Shown here piece after piece: positions 1 to 10,609 of a DNA stretch of 64,000 nucleotides. Below the pieces are notes generated by a model. The model made no database searches, was not told the origin of the DNA, and saw only the letters and a program-made list of their open reading frames with translations. Every line of letters begins with the position of its first letter. The stretch's first letter is position 1. The stretch comes from Kappaphycus alvarezii (lineage: Eukaryota > Rhodophyta > Florideophyceae > Gigartinales > Solieriaceae). Where the stretch lies: assembly GCA_002205965.3 (NCBI GenBank), contig NADL03000775.1, positions 744,001 to 808,000 on the forward strand, written 5' to 3'. The translations under genes and the position numbers were made by a program.

Positions 1-47
1 ATGAGATAGATCTATTCCGAGTCGATCCCAACAACATCAATAGACGT

Positions 48-1437
48 TTGTCGCTTGTTGTCGTTGAATGGGCACCCCTTCTCCTCCAAGTCTCCACTCT
101 AATCCGTTTTTCTTCTAATCGTTCCTTCTTCCTGAGTTTCCAATATTCAGTGGACTGCATCCCCCCTACCAATACCAATATGGTTGGGGGCATCAAGCGC
201 AAGGTGAAGCAGGTCTCTGAGGGGGACCGTCGCTGTCAGTTGGCTTTGGAGCGCATGGCTTCCTTGTGCGCAGAGGAGGAGCGCGAAGCGACGAGTCGCG
301 CAAGAAACGAATCGAAATCCAAATCGGAGAGAGGCGCGGAAGCTGGGCCGCCAGGATCGAGGTCTGGGAGGCAGCGGCGTGTGTCGCCGGTGGCTGAACA
401 AGGCGAGGATGGTGCCGTATCCTCGAAAGTAGGTGAGAAGTCGCAGCGCGTTGTAGCTGGCTGTAGTCGGAGAGGAAGTGATTCAGAAGAGATATGGACC
501 GTACCGCGCTCGGGTGGTCGTGGTAGGGCGGGTCCCAGTTGCGGAGAAAAGGTTATCGAGCTCTAGGCTGGAGAGATAGCGTCGTATCTTCCGTCGAAGA
601 ATGAGGATACTGCTGTTGTTCGGGCGTTCGTTTGTGGGGACGGGTCGTCGGGAGCGGATGGGGTGGTGTTAGAGAAGGGAAAGTTGTGTGCGTCGCGGAG
701 CAAGACCAGTCCCCACAACACTTTCTTCCCCTTCAACATACGTTCCATGCAACTCCCTTCTTCTGGGACCGTGGTACAGGAGTTGGGGAGGTCTTCGGTG
801 TTATCGCCCTGGGTGCGGCCGGAGGATGTGCCCCGATATGGGCCCACAGTTCGCTTCAAGGCCGTCGAGTTGCTCGATGAAGAACTAGTGTCCAAGCGGT
901 TGATGGAACATATATTGAGCTTCCTGCAAGACCACCCTGGCGTCCGTCTTGTGGTGGCTAGCCCCGGGCCTCGTCCGGAGATTCCTAATGTGCACGTGTT
1001 GTACGTGAAGGGTCACGGCCGAGTATGGAAGGCACAGCACAGTGGCAATTGCCTTCTTGCCGCTGTGACAAACGGGATTGACGTCGTACTCGGGCGCGGT
1101 GCTGCCCGGCAATTCTTCGCTCACGCCCAGGGCGAGGCGTTTGAGGTGCACTCGTGTGAGTAAGGTTCCCAACTTGCTCAACCGATTCCCGGTGAAGTTG
1201 CAGGCCCGCACGCTCCCCAAGGAGATGAGGGTTGGAATGGCTCGTACACCATTCGAAACCTTGGCTTCCGCCCGCCAGGGAGTTTTTATCGCCTTTCTGC
1301 AGGGGCCGTCCGAGCACTGCGTGGTTGTTGATGCCAACCGGCAGCTAATCTGGGACAGCGTCGATCCCTGGCCTCTCCGCTCCTCTACGCGCACGTTAAG
1401 TCTTTGCGGAGGAGATGATGGTATGGAGGGGTTTTGA
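48..1437 (+). pseudogene. Interrupted gene with papain-like cysteine peptidase signatures
   Basis: The first part (about 48-566) is hydrophilic and rich in Arg, Ser and Glu, with no recognisable domain. The rest carries two blocks typical of papain-fold cysteine peptidases such as the OTU and ULP types. One is HSGNCLLAAVTNG (about 1038-1076), where the Cys would be the nucleophile at the start of a helix. The other is EHCVVVDANRQLIWDS (about 1312-1359), with a His followed by a beta strand and an Asp. The Cys-His-Asp order and spacing fit that fold. Such domains are carried by several transposable element families, and every neighbour here is an element, so I infer an element gene rather than a host gene. 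The reading is broken in about two places. The peptidase class is fairly secure; the exact family and the owner are not. Confidence 0.5.
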
Positions 1438-1925
1438 TTGGCGCCCGCGAGATTGTGCGCAGTGATTAGTCCCAGCTTGTCTATCTGCGGGTGTCCCGGG
1501 CCCGGTCGTGAAGTGTAGCTTGTTCTCTTTGAATATTGCGTATGTGCGTTCCTGAGTTGTCTTATGCGTTCTGATAAAGTATCCATTGCAGGCCTACCTG
1601 CCCCATACTACCGGGTTTACAGTGTACTGGAAGGTGCTGACAGTGGCTAAGCCCGGCCGTCCTTGTCCAGTACTGTATAGGCTCTGGCTTACTATTTGGC
1701 GTGCCAAAGTCCAAAAAAATACCACTTTCCTTTTACCTGCACATTGCTGTATAGGCCTTGGCACGTTGATTGACCGGGCCAAATTTTAAAATTTCGATCT
1801 TTTTCAAATCTTCCCTGGCACGCCCAAAAATCATGCCAAGGCCGCCACTGGCTGTCTATTTAAGCCAGGCTCTGCTCCCTAAGGAACCGAAATCGACATC
1901 GGTCACGATCAGCCTCCCAGATCCT
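1438..1925. other. Spacer with no recognised gene
   Basis: No coding signature was found on either strand. The stretch holds several TACTGTA/TACAGT-type words (around 1618-1630 and 1668-1678) like those clustered in the 3' non-coding part of Gypsy-1. A TATA-like TATTTAAG lies at 1857-1864. It may be part of an older element. Confidence 0.3.
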
Positions 1926-1996
1926 CGCGAGTCCCTCGGTCGGGTCTGCGTAGCGAGCTTGGTGCGGCGGCTTCGGAGGGCCGTAAGCGAGGGGCC
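1926..1996 (-). repeat. LINE-tail-like repeat, left half, split by Gypsy-1
   Basis: This stretch matches the first part of an uninterrupted block starting near 28340, which lies at the 3' end of LINE-A. The second part of that block matches 22075-22195. The two halves are therefore one repeat copy split by the Gypsy-1 insertion. Read on the minus strand both copies give a similar peptide (for example LTALRSR then TKLATQ), suggesting the tail of a LINE reading frame. Confidence 0.6.
1992..1996. repeat. Target site duplication of Gypsy-1, left copy (GGGCC)
   Basis: GGGCC lies immediately before the TGTAGTAG start of the 5' LTR and recurs immediately after the CTACTACA end of the 3' LTR at 22070-22074. 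Five bases is the usual duplication for Ty3/gypsy elements. Confidence 0.8.
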
Positions 1997-2799
1997 TGTA
2001 GTAGGACCAGCGTGGCCATGTTTAGTTTTCATTATTTTTTTGAAGGGTTGGCCAGGGCATACTTTGTCGATACTTTTCGGGCTAGTACGACACCCAATCA
2101 CAGGGCAGGACTTGGCCTACCTCATGGCTGGTCCGATGGACCCCTTCTGCCCACACGGGGCACTTTACAGCAAGGATGGCGGACCCAGTGGATATTTCAA
2201 CATGGTGTACACCTTCTGCGGCCTTTACAGTAACAAGTCACTGTCAACTAACACTAATTACTGTCAACTATGGATGCAGAGGATATTTATCTCTCTCGGC
2301 CGACCAACAGCTAAGTAACAAGTGGTTCTACACTAACTCAATGGCCATAGGACGACTGACTGCTACGATCTCGCACAGTAAGTGCAGTACCTAACTGCTA
2401 ACCCTCATTTATGGCCATGTTTGGGCCTTTTTTCCGTTACTCGGCGAAGCAACTGTAGTTTAGAGTAGTGTACAATAGTACTAATAGTTGGCCGAGTTGC
2501 ACACCCTGGGACTCCCTTGGTAAGGCGAGTTGTTCCCTGAGCTTGAGTCTTTGGTAGTAAACTCTACCTTTTGCAGCTTCACAGCCCGCTCGCCGCCTCT
2601 ACTACTCCTTTCATAGTTTCCGTTCTCTTCCCTTCCTTTCTGTCGGCCGTCTATCTACCGGTATTTTTGACCGCTTTGCTCTGTATTTTCTATCTGTGAC
2701 TCCTGGGCCAACAGTAGTAAGTAAACCCTCCTGGGCCTATTCGCGAGGTACGTGCGCTTCGTTCATGTGCGTAGCCGTGGCAACCCCCACATTACTACT
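1997..2799 (+). repeat. Gypsy-1 5' LTR
   Basis: This 803-bp repeat starts TGTAGTAG and matches 21268-22069 along its whole length with few differences. Its inner end aligns with the CTACTACA end of the 3' copy. It holds TTTACAG-type words and short pyrimidine tracts; I saw no clear TATA box. Confidence 0.85.
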
Positions 2800-2800
2800 T

Positions 2801-2818
2801 TGGCCTCCCGACCTAGAA
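2801..2818 (+). promoter_or_regulatory. Candidate primer-binding site of Gypsy-1
   Basis: TGGCCTCCCGACC begins two bases after the 5' LTR. A TGG start just inside the 5' LTR is the usual sign of a site pairing with a tRNA 3' end. I did not identify the tRNA. Confidence 0.4.
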
Positions 2819-3096
2819 GGTTTCAAGCTGTTTGACCACGTTTGTTGTCGAGAGTTTACGTCGACCGCGTTATCCCTCGGTCAACTTTTGATTGTGGACG
2901 ACCGCCTTTCAAGCAAGAGAAGGTTCCGGCAGTATTTGGCCGCTTAAGTAACTAAGCGCCCAAGTAGCTAAGCACACGGACAGTAGTTTCCGTACGGGCA
3001 GTAGTTCATGTCCCATCTGCTGTCGACGCTTTTTCTCAAGAGGTTCAGAAGTCCAGTTGTATTTGGTCCCAGTAGTTTGGACTACCGACTGTTCAG

Positions 3097-3858
3097 ATGA
3101 CGGGGCCTAAGACACCGTCTGAGTTCCCCCTGCCCATGTCTACGGTCCCTGAGAGGTCATATCAACCTCCTCGGCCAACAAGGCAAGTGTCAGTCGCACC
3201 TACGCCAACGGGTGTTCATCCGTTGAGTGCACCTGAGGATCCCCCTTCATCGGCTGAGATTCGGGCTGGGCAGCCCGCGGGATCGCCTTCGTCGGCTGAG
3301 ATTCGAGCTGGCCAATACCAGGGTGCTACTTCGAGTGTGAGTGGGTATGGAACGCCTTACGGACCTGATAATGAGTTCGTAACGGCTGACTATTTTCGGG
3401 AAGTGATGGACGCGCAAGCAAGGGATAGGATTGTGGCGCAGGCCGCGTTGGAAGAAACGTTGCGTAAGTCCCTCACGGCCGAAGTAACTCAGGCAGTGCA
3501 AGTGTCGTTATATGACCGATTGTTTGTAGCTCTCAGTGATAGATTTGATCAGCAGTTAGAAGGGTTCAAGACCAAAGTAGAAGAGATTGGGACAAGAGTG
3601 GGATATGGTGTTGGCCAACCTACTCAAACCTTACTTGGACCTATGAGTGCGGAACGGCACGGTGTCGAGCCGCGAATCGCCGAGCGACCCATTATTCATA
3701 CTGATATGCCGGAGACATCTCAAATGTCTCTGTTATCCATTCTATATCCGCAAGGATCGCCCATGGCTGGAGCGAACGGCCTAGGGAGATTGGAGCTCCC
3801 AATTCTGCCGTGGATGATGGCCAACAGGTATCGAGGACAACAGACCTGGGACCGCTAG
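3097..3858 (+). CDS. Gypsy-1 N-terminal gag-like reading frame
   Basis: A 253-residue frame opening about 300 bases after the 5' LTR. The first third is rich in Pro, Ser and Thr and contains a near-perfect internal repeat of SSAEIRAGQ. The middle (around residues 95-170) is helical and charged, with a pattern suited to a short coiled coil. No catalytic motif is present. Its place between the leader and the capsid-like frame suggests the N-terminal part of Gag, as in many chromoviruses, where this part is poorly conserved. Confidence 0.5.
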   Translation: MTGPKTPSEFPLPMSTVPERSYQPPRPTRQVSVAPTPTGVHPLSAPEDPPSSAEIRAGQPAGSPSSAEIRAGQYQGATSSVSGYGTPYGPDNEFVTADYFREVMDAQARDRIVAQAALEETLRKSLTAEVTQAVQVSLYDRLFVALSDRFDQQLEGFKTKVEEIGTRVGYGVGQPTQTLLGPMSAERHGVEPRIAERPIIHTDMPETSQMSLLSILYPQGSPMAGANGLGRLELPILPWMMANRYRGQQTWDR

Positions 3859-4052
3859 TTCCAGGTCTGGAACCAATGACAACATTGCAGGAACCTTTTG
3901 CGTAGCTTGTGTCATACAGGGCCTATCGCCTAGTCTACATGCGACAGACCCTGTCGTTTGAGGAAAAAGCGTAATTGGCCAAGGTCGGACAGTCGATCCG
4001 GCCTTCATTTCCCCACCTGGATAACTTTGACGGGAAGCAGGGCATATAGCTA

Positions 4053-4694
4053 TTGTCCTTCCTTCGTAATTTTAAGGATGCTTGTGATACCTTGGGAATT
4101 CATGAAGGCGCGGCTGTACGTGTTATGACCACCTTCATTGAAGGGGATGCCAGACGGTTCTTCATGACCAAGTCAGACGCTGGAGTGAGGCAGTCATACT
4201 TCACACCCATTGGGGCCGGTACCATGACTATGCATTCTTGGCCACATGTTGTTAATGCCTTCCTGAAGCGTTATTGTACTGAGGAAGTGTTGGCCACCGC
4301 ATATGACAAGGTTACAAGGATGCGTCAAAAGGAGGGAGAAACGGAGGCCGAGTTCGCTGACCGCATACAAGATGCTGCATTGGTTTGTCCGGATGTATTC
4401 ACCGAACAATCGGTGATTCACAATTTTGTGAAAGGACTGAGCCCTGCAACTCGTTCGGCTGTGAACGAGACCGTGGTGCAGAGGGCCGGCTCTATAGATT
4501 TTTTCGTTGTGCGTCGGATGGCCATGTCAGGAGGAGATACGCATCGTGCTTATGTGTCCACCCTCTCCAAGGCGAAGCGAAGGCAAAGTGGTGTTCTTGC
4601 CATCGCAGCGCAGGCAGAAGATGACTCCGGTTGGCAGAAGTGGCCGACAGGCCGCACTGAATCTTCTGTGTTAAAGGTAGCTGTTGAACAATGA
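4053..4694 (+). CDS. Gypsy-1 gag, capsid-like region
   Basis: A 213-residue frame with the hallmarks of the retrotransposon gag (capsid) family. It has a WPHVVNAFLKRY-type block preceded by a helix with GDARRFF, followed by MRQKEGETEAEFADRIQDAA and then FVKGLSP. In this family the protein assembles the particle that packages element RNA. A CCHC knuckle lies just downstream. Confidence 0.75.
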   Translation: MSFLRNFKDACDTLGIHEGAAVRVMTTFIEGDARRFFMTKSDAGVRQSYFTPIGAGTMTMHSWPHVVNAFLKRYCTEEVLATAYDKVTRMRQKEGETEAEFADRIQDAALVCPDVFTEQSVIHNFVKGLSPATRSAVNETVVQRAGSIDFFVVRRMAMSGGDTHRAYVSTLSKAKRRQSGVLAIAAQAEDDSGWQKWPTGRTESSVLKVAVEQ

Positions 4695-4859
4695 GGCCCC
4701 AGATGACACGAACAAACTCGCGTTCCCAACATTGCCCCCATCCCCAACTGGAACCGCGCACTCAGCGGGGATGAGACAGTGAAGGAACCGCCAACACCGT
4801 CACATGATGAGCTCCAGAAGGCCATGATAATGATGCACGGTGATAAGGCTTCTCATCGG

Positions 4860-4901
4860 TGCTGGGGTTGTCGAGAGGCTGGCCATGATTTGTATTCGTG
4901 C
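4860..4901 (+). other. Gypsy-1 CCHC zinc knuckle
   Basis: The stretch encodes CWGCREAGHDLYSC, an exact CX2CX4HX4C pattern. This is the nucleic-acid-binding knuckle of the Gag nucleocapsid in LTR elements, and it sits where expected between capsid and protease. Confidence 0.8.
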
Positions 4902-5606
4902 CCGTTACTACCTCTTCCCGTTCGCCTCTACTTTGGATTTGCCAACTATAAATTCCAGGAAAATAAACGAGGGCCAGAATTGGATAGGCGGGGCGGGAAT
5001 TAGGGGCCCTATCACGGACGTTACGGACCGGGTCCGAATACAAGAGGACCCAAGCGGGTAACAATAGCTCAACCACCCGTGCGTTGCCCACAGCAAGGGC
5101 CTCGGCCAAGGAGCATGATGGCAATTACAGAGGAATAGGCCGAGGGAGATGCTGAGGAGTCGAGAAACGAGGAGTAGGGGTACTCCAGGGGGCGTCTGAG
5201 GTACCGCGGAGCGGAGAGCTACCGCCCATCAAAGAAGATAGTCTTCATGTTGGCCGATTTAGCGATGTTGTAACACCACCCCGTAACCACGCGACTACGG
5301 GCCACGCGTCAAGGTCCGTAATTAAATCTTATTAAATTGATTCTTTGCTTTCCGAGCGGTCTCAGCACTCGTCGGAAGGTTCAATTATGAATGACTCTTC
5401 CACTTTACGCACCGTGAGTAATGAAACTCCAACTTGGCCGACAACTCGTGAAGATACTTGGCCGAGACAAACAAAACAAAGGAACAAACTTTCGGGGTCA
5501 GTTGACTCCTCATCTTCGCCAGCGAGTGGTAGCAACCGAAGACAAGGGAAAAGGAAGGATCAGACCGGACGCCTGATATTGGGGCCGAGAAGGATTTAAC
5601 CCCATA

Positions 5607-6155
5607 TTGGCCACTACGTCGAGCTTATACAACGTTTCTGGATCAGTGGGTTTGACCGCGCGTGAGACGCGGCCAGTGCACATCGCTATCGATACATACT
5701 CTCCAACGAACATCGTTCGGGAAAACGAACTTATGCCAGACCGGGTAAACGCGATATATCCTCTCGAGTCTGATCCTCGCTTGGGAGATGCAAACAGGAA
5801 CCCACTGGAATTCAATGGGATCATAAGACTTGCCGTGAGATTGGACAACCGCGTATGGAGGCCTGAATTCCTGGTGGCCAACAAGAACTTCGCTGTTACA
5901 TTCCTCTTGGGAACCTGCTGGACGACACCTAACACTCAGAACCTGCGTTGCCGAGACCAACGTATCGAATTCTATGGTGGCGGATCGGTACCTATTGTCG
6001 GCCGACTAGACGAGTCCCCCAAAGTTCCGGAGAAAAGGGGTGATCCGCTGTCGAGAGAACCGCTAGTACCGGCCACCAAGAGACATCACATTGATGTGGT
6101 ACGCTTGGCCAAGGACGTAGTTATTACAGCAGGAACTCAGGTGTTGTCAACGTGA
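5607..6155 (+). pseudogene. Gypsy-1 aspartic protease region
   Basis: The stretch lies between the knuckle and the reverse transcriptase. It contains HIAIDTYSPTNIV, which fits the active-site strand of the retroviral-type aspartic protease (usually ending D-S/T-G), followed by FLLGTCWT, which fits the second conserved strand. The protease would mature Gag and Pol. Assignment rests on position and these two strands. Confidence 0.5.
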
Positions 6156-6374
6156 CAAGCACGGCAATCGGACTCTGTGTTTTGGAGCCCCGATTGCCGT
6201 TAGTTACACGTCCCGGAGTCAGACTTGCGAATGGTGTGGCCGAGCTTCGTCCTAATGAACCGTTCAAGGTAATGATCTCCAATTGGAGCTCTCGAAAGGT
6301 AACTCTACATCCCAAAAAAAGTTGTATGGTATACATCGAGACATCCTCTCGCGATCATCACACCGGACGAGAAG

Positions 6375-7577
6375 TTGGGCCGGGAGGTAGGGACAGTACT
6401 TGGTATTGTACCCCAGGTTGGAAAAGAAGGAATGACGGCCGAGCAAAAGAATGACATAAAGGATGGGTCGAACGAGAACCCCACTTGGGACGATCAAGTT
6501 GACTTGTCCCATTGTGAAGAAGGATTGCGAGAAGAAGCATTGTACATCTTGCTTAAGCATTCATCCATGTGGAGTGGACAACTTGAAGAAATAAAGGCCG
6601 CCTATCACCGGATAGAAGTAGAACCCGGTACTCGGCCAATTCATTCTATGCCGTATAGGCCGGGACCGGCTGGCCGAGCAATCATGGAAGAAGAAATCAA
6701 ACGTCAACTTGAGCTGGGGGTGATCGAGCCAGCCCAGTCAGAATGCGCGTCGCCTATCGTCTTGGTATCTAAGCCGGACGGGTCGAAGCGCTTTTGCGTC
6801 GACTACCGCCGACTTAACGCCAAGACCGTGACTGACTCTTATCCTCTTCTTCGAATGGACTATTGCATTGATTTCCTTGCTGAGGCCGCGGTATTTTCCA
6901 CATTGGACGCAAACAGCGGGTATTGGCAAGTACCTGTCGCAGAAGAGGACCGAGATAAGACCGCTTTTATATCCCATCGGGGATTGTTTCGTTTTAAGCG
7001 CATGCCATTTGGACTGAAGAACGGGCCGGCCACCTTTCAAAGAGCACTCGATATTATTGTGTCGGGAGTACGTTGGCAGATCTGTCTGGTCAACCTTGAT
7101 GATGTTATCATCTTTTCGAAAGACATGAAGACTTATCTCGGCCATCTTGATCAGATCTTGACACTCTTGAAAAACGCAGGTATATCGCTTAAGCTAAAGA
7201 AGTGTGAGTTCTTCAGTTCGTCCGTGAACTCTCTGGGACATACAGTACTCCCAGGTAAGTTACAGATGGCCGCGGAAAACAAGGAAGCGATTTCAAACTC
7301 CCTCTTCCCAAACACGTTGACCAAGCTTCGATCTTTTCTTGGAGCTCGCAATGTGTATCTGCGATTTGTGAAAGGATTCGCCGGAATAGCCAAACCCCTT
7401 ACAAACATGTTGCGTAAGGAAGCGAGCCTGGACGACTTTCACTCGCCAACGGCCGAACAACAGGAGGCTTTTGCCAAGTTGAAGGATGCGTTAGTGTCTC
7501 CTCCCATCTTAGCCCTCCCTAAGCTTGGCAGACATTATATGCTGGATACGGATGCTAGCGAGTATCAAGTTGGATGA
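6375..7577 (+). CDS. Gypsy-1 reverse transcriptase and start of RNase H
   Basis: A 400-residue frame. Motifs in order: IVLVSKPDGSKRFCVDYRRLN (about 6750-6815), STLDANSGYWQVPV (motif A, about 6897-6940), FKRMPFGLKNGPATFQR (about 6990-7040) and LVNLDDVIIFS (motif C with the two Asp, about 7087-7120). Then come the connection LGHTVLPGK and a C-terminal YMLDTDASEY that opens RNase H. This is a clear Ty3/gypsy reverse transcriptase that would copy element RNA into DNA inside the particle. Confidence 0.9.
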   Translation: MGREVGTVLGIVPQVGKEGMTAEQKNDIKDGSNENPTWDDQVDLSHCEEGLREEALYILLKHSSMWSGQLEEIKAAYHRIEVEPGTRPIHSMPYRPGPAGRAIMEEEIKRQLELGVIEPAQSECASPIVLVSKPDGSKRFCVDYRRLNAKTVTDSYPLLRMDYCIDFLAEAAVFSTLDANSGYWQVPVAEEDRDKTAFISHRGLFRFKRMPFGLKNGPATFQRALDIIVSGVRWQICLVNLDDVIIFSKDMKTYLGHLDQILTLLKNAGISLKLKKCEFFSSSVNSLGHTVLPGKLQMAAENKEAISNSLFPNTLTKLRSFLGARNVYLRFVKGFAGIAKPLTNMLRKEASLDDFHSPTAEQQEAFAKLKDALVSPPILALPKLGRHYMLDTDASEYQVG

Positions 7578-7682
7578 GTCTTGTTACAACAACAAGAGGA
7601 CGTAGAGTATCTCCCCGTTGTATACTGGTCACGAACCCTCACAAAGGCTGAACAGTGATATTCGGCAACGGATCGTGAATTT

Positions 7683-9224
7683 TTGGCCGTGGTATGGTCG
7701 ATAACAACTCTTCGGCCATATACTGAGAGGACCAAGTTCACAGTACGGACGGACCACAATGCACTTCGATGGTTAATGGGATTGACCGACTCCTCAGGAA
7801 GGTTAACACGATGGAGGTTACGGATATCGGAGGTCGAACTCGCAATACTGTACAAGCCGGGCCGTGTGCACCAAGTGCCCGCTGCCTTGTCGCGAATAGA
7901 AACTTCATCCAACACAAACGGATCCCCGATTGACGATACCATCCTGGTGTTGATCATAGAAGCAGTCATGCCAATGACTCGGCAGACGCGCCGACGTCAA
8001 CAGCATGATAGCGCGTTGGCCGAAGAAGACGATGTGGATCCGGAAGATATCGACCCCTTGGTAGCAATGGAACCTGACTATGCTGACTACATCCGTGCCC
8101 AAGCATATGACCAAGAACAGGAAGCTGGCCGAGTGTCAGAGGAGCTGCCGAGCCCCATCACTTATGATGAGGTTATTGAAGAACAGAAGTTTGATAGTTT
8201 TTGTCAACAAGTTTTGGCCAAGCAACCGAAATGTCTTCGAAGTTCGGCATTTTTCGAAGGACCAGACGGGATCTTACGAAGGGTTAGTCCCGTGGATGGC
8301 CAAATCCAAATTGTCCTACCGCAATCGCTACAAGCTCGTGTCCTCAAGTTGGCCCATCAATCCCTGCTTGCAGGGCACCATGGTCGAACAAGACTTATGG
8401 AATCCTTGCGGTTAACATATTATTGGCCACAAATGGCCGCCGACTGCTACGCAACCGTTCGAAACTGCGGACATTGCGCAAAGAATTGCATACTGTTACG
8501 GCAGAAGACCAATTATCCGAAGCTGTTCCCTGCGACTCAACCATTGCAATCGGTGGCCATGGATATCCTCGGTCCCTTTCCAGAAACCGATTCTGGTTAC
8601 CGCTTCATTTTGGCCATCACTTGTCGATTCTCTAAGCTCGCACAAGTTATTCACTTGAAGACGATAACCGCTTATGTAGTGGCCGTCGCATTCTGTACCC
8701 ATTGGGTGTTCAAGTATTTGCCACCCGAAACCGTCCTTACGGACAACGGAAAACAGTTTACCGGCAAGTTTTTCCAAGCTGTGTGTCGCCATCTCAAGGT
8801 GGGTAACCAATTCACAACAACTTATCACCCACAGGCAAACTGCCAAGTAGAAAGATACAACAGGACCTTGGCCACGACGTTACGAGGGTACGTCAGCGAA
8901 CACCAATCCGACTGGGAAGATTATGCCCCAGTGTTGACGTACGCGTACAACTGCCACGTTTATCGGTCAACAAACACCACCCCCTTTGGGTTAGTGCTAA
9001 GTCGGCCACCACCGGAACTGTACCTTCATCACAGCGTTACCGGGCGAACGAGACCTGATGCAAGAACCAAGGATAACTTTGTTGCGCGACTTGACGACGC
9101 AATACAGTTGGCCTACACTCGGTTGCAGAAAACGCAAGAACGTTACCGCAAGGACTTTGATAAGTCCGTGCGCGTGGCCAAAAATCTCTTCGTGCGCGGA
9201 TTATTTTTACTTAGACAACCCTGA
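7683..9224 (+). CDS. Gypsy-1 RNase H remainder and integrase
   Basis: A 513-residue frame. It opens in RNase H (TDHNALRWLMG) and after a charged spacer enters integrase. The zinc-binding HH-CC module is seen as HQSLLAGHHGRTRL and CGHCAKNC. The catalytic core has VAMDILGPFPE (first Asp), LTDNGKQFTG (second Asp) and NCQVERYNRTL (Glu), the D-D-E set that joins element DNA to the chromosome. RNase H followed by integrase in one polyprotein is the Ty3/gypsy order. Confidence 0.9.
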   Translation: MAVVWSITTLRPYTERTKFTVRTDHNALRWLMGLTDSSGRLTRWRLRISEVELAILYKPGRVHQVPAALSRIETSSNTNGSPIDDTILVLIIEAVMPMTRQTRRRQQHDSALAEEDDVDPEDIDPLVAMEPDYADYIRAQAYDQEQEAGRVSEELPSPITYDEVIEEQKFDSFCQQVLAKQPKCLRSSAFFEGPDGILRRVSPVDGQIQIVLPQSLQARVLKLAHQSLLAGHHGRTRLMESLRLTYYWPQMAADCYATVRNCGHCAKNCILLRQKTNYPKLFPATQPLQSVAMDILGPFPETDSGYRFILAITCRFSKLAQVIHLKTITAYVVAVAFCTHWVFKYLPPETVLTDNGKQFTGKFFQAVCRHLKVGNQFTTTYHPQANCQVERYNRTLATTLRGYVSEHQSDWEDYAPVLTYAYNCHVYRSTNTTPFGLVLSRPPPELYLHHSVTGRTRPDARTKDNFVARLDDAIQLAYTRLQKTQERYRKDFDKSVRVAKNLFVRGLFLLRQP

Positions 9225-9645
9225 ACATCAACCAGGAAAACTCGAGTACCAAGCGCAAGGTCCCTACCGGGTCCTCCGAAACGATGGCTGAACGTTCATC
9301 ATTAACCGAGACGGTATTGTGGAACGCATAATTCTGATCGCGTTACCCCAGCACCTCGGCTAACTCAAGTTCCCTTTGCTCGGTTTCGGACGACCTCACT
9401 ACCCAATCGCCAACCTCGCACGGCCGACAACGATGAAGAAGATGCAGGCCCGGCCGACAAATATGTGGTTGACCGCATTACCGATCATTAATATGGTGAC
9501 CAAGGACAACTTTGGCTCCGAATCAAGTGGTACGGTTACCGCGAACAAACTTGGCAAAAACGACATACCATCCCACCTGAGCTTGTATCCGCGTACCTCG
9601 CGCGGCGTCGCAAGAAAGCCCGACGTCGTTCCCGGGACGTGAACG
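9225..9645 (+). pseudogene. Gypsy-1 integrase C-terminus with chromodomain
   Basis: After the core come QAQGPYRVLRND (about 9256-9291), the GPY/F module of Ty3 integrases, and then around 9447-9620 a chromodomain. YVVDRITDH is followed by LWLRIKWYGYREQTWQ and a closing helix ELVSAYLARRRKK. In chromoviruses this domain reads histone methylation and steers insertion to heterochromatin. The region reads as broken. Confidence 0.7.
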
Positions 9646-10609
9646 CTCAAGGAGAAGGGGCCTCAACGCCGCCGCAAATTGATCGCGCGTGGTCGCCATC
9701 CTTGACAACTTGCTCATGATTGACCGCGATGGGTATCGACACATGTTTGTTTCGTGGAGGACCAGGATGTAGCACATTCATGGAGGTAGTAGCACGCTAC
9801 CCCGGCCAACTAACGTCCTTTCCAGTATTTGTAACGCACTGCCCACTTTGGTTCGTTCCGCGAATGTTTCCTCGGCCGATCGGATAATGTAAAGAAAGAT
9901 TTGACCGATAAGGGAGTGAGAAGGAAGAAGAAGAAGTTCGACTGCGAGAGTGCCAAAGGGTACTCGGAACGTTGGCCAAGCACCTTCTAGGTAGACCTTC
10001 TAGGTAGACTCAAGGAGTGGTAACCACAGTACTGTACACGGTCAACGGCACCTTCCACGGGTTCTGCCTCACCCAAAGTAACGAATCTATTTTGGACCAT
10101 GTCTTTTTCCTTTGCTCGCTCCACTTGGCCGAAGATCTTGGGTAATTATTTTGTTCAGTGAGTGGAGATATAACCACCTTTTTCTGTGGACTGGTTTACA
10201 GTACCACTGGCTTACTTACTTACAGCTGACTGCACCGGCTAACTGTAACTACAGTAACTCTCGGGCAGCCAGACAGTATGCTCACACGCCTCCAACAAGA
10301 AAAGACTCCCACCATATGAAGAGTGCCATCCTCCAAAACATCATCTTGGCCACGCAACACCGAAGGAGAGCTTCCTCGAGAGCCTCCTCGCTTTGCCGGG
10401 AACCTGAGGTGATGCAGCTAGTCACGACCACTCGGTTAATATAATGCCTCCACGTTGACCGAGAAGACAGTGGAAGGCTCGGAGGTGTCCCGCGTACATT
10501 CTGTACGCGACTGCACGAGCAAATGGTTGGCCAAGGTCTGGAGGGCGCATTTATCTAACAACTAACAATGAAACTTTACCACCGCTAACTACAACTAAAA
10601 GGACAGTAC
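9646..10609. other. Gypsy-1 non-coding stretch after integrase
   Basis: No gene was recognised. It contains a 13-bp direct tandem repeat (9983-9995 and 9996-10008) and some TACTGTA/TACAGTA words (around 10028-10040 and 10195-10205). It separates the sense gag-pol part from the 3' ends of the antisense frames and probably holds their terminators. Confidence 0.4.

Noticed and set aside
885-1586. A 233-residue minus-strand frame
   Set aside because: It lies opposite the peptidase-like frame, has no domain, and mirrors its GC-rich codons. The plus strand carries the recognisable motifs.
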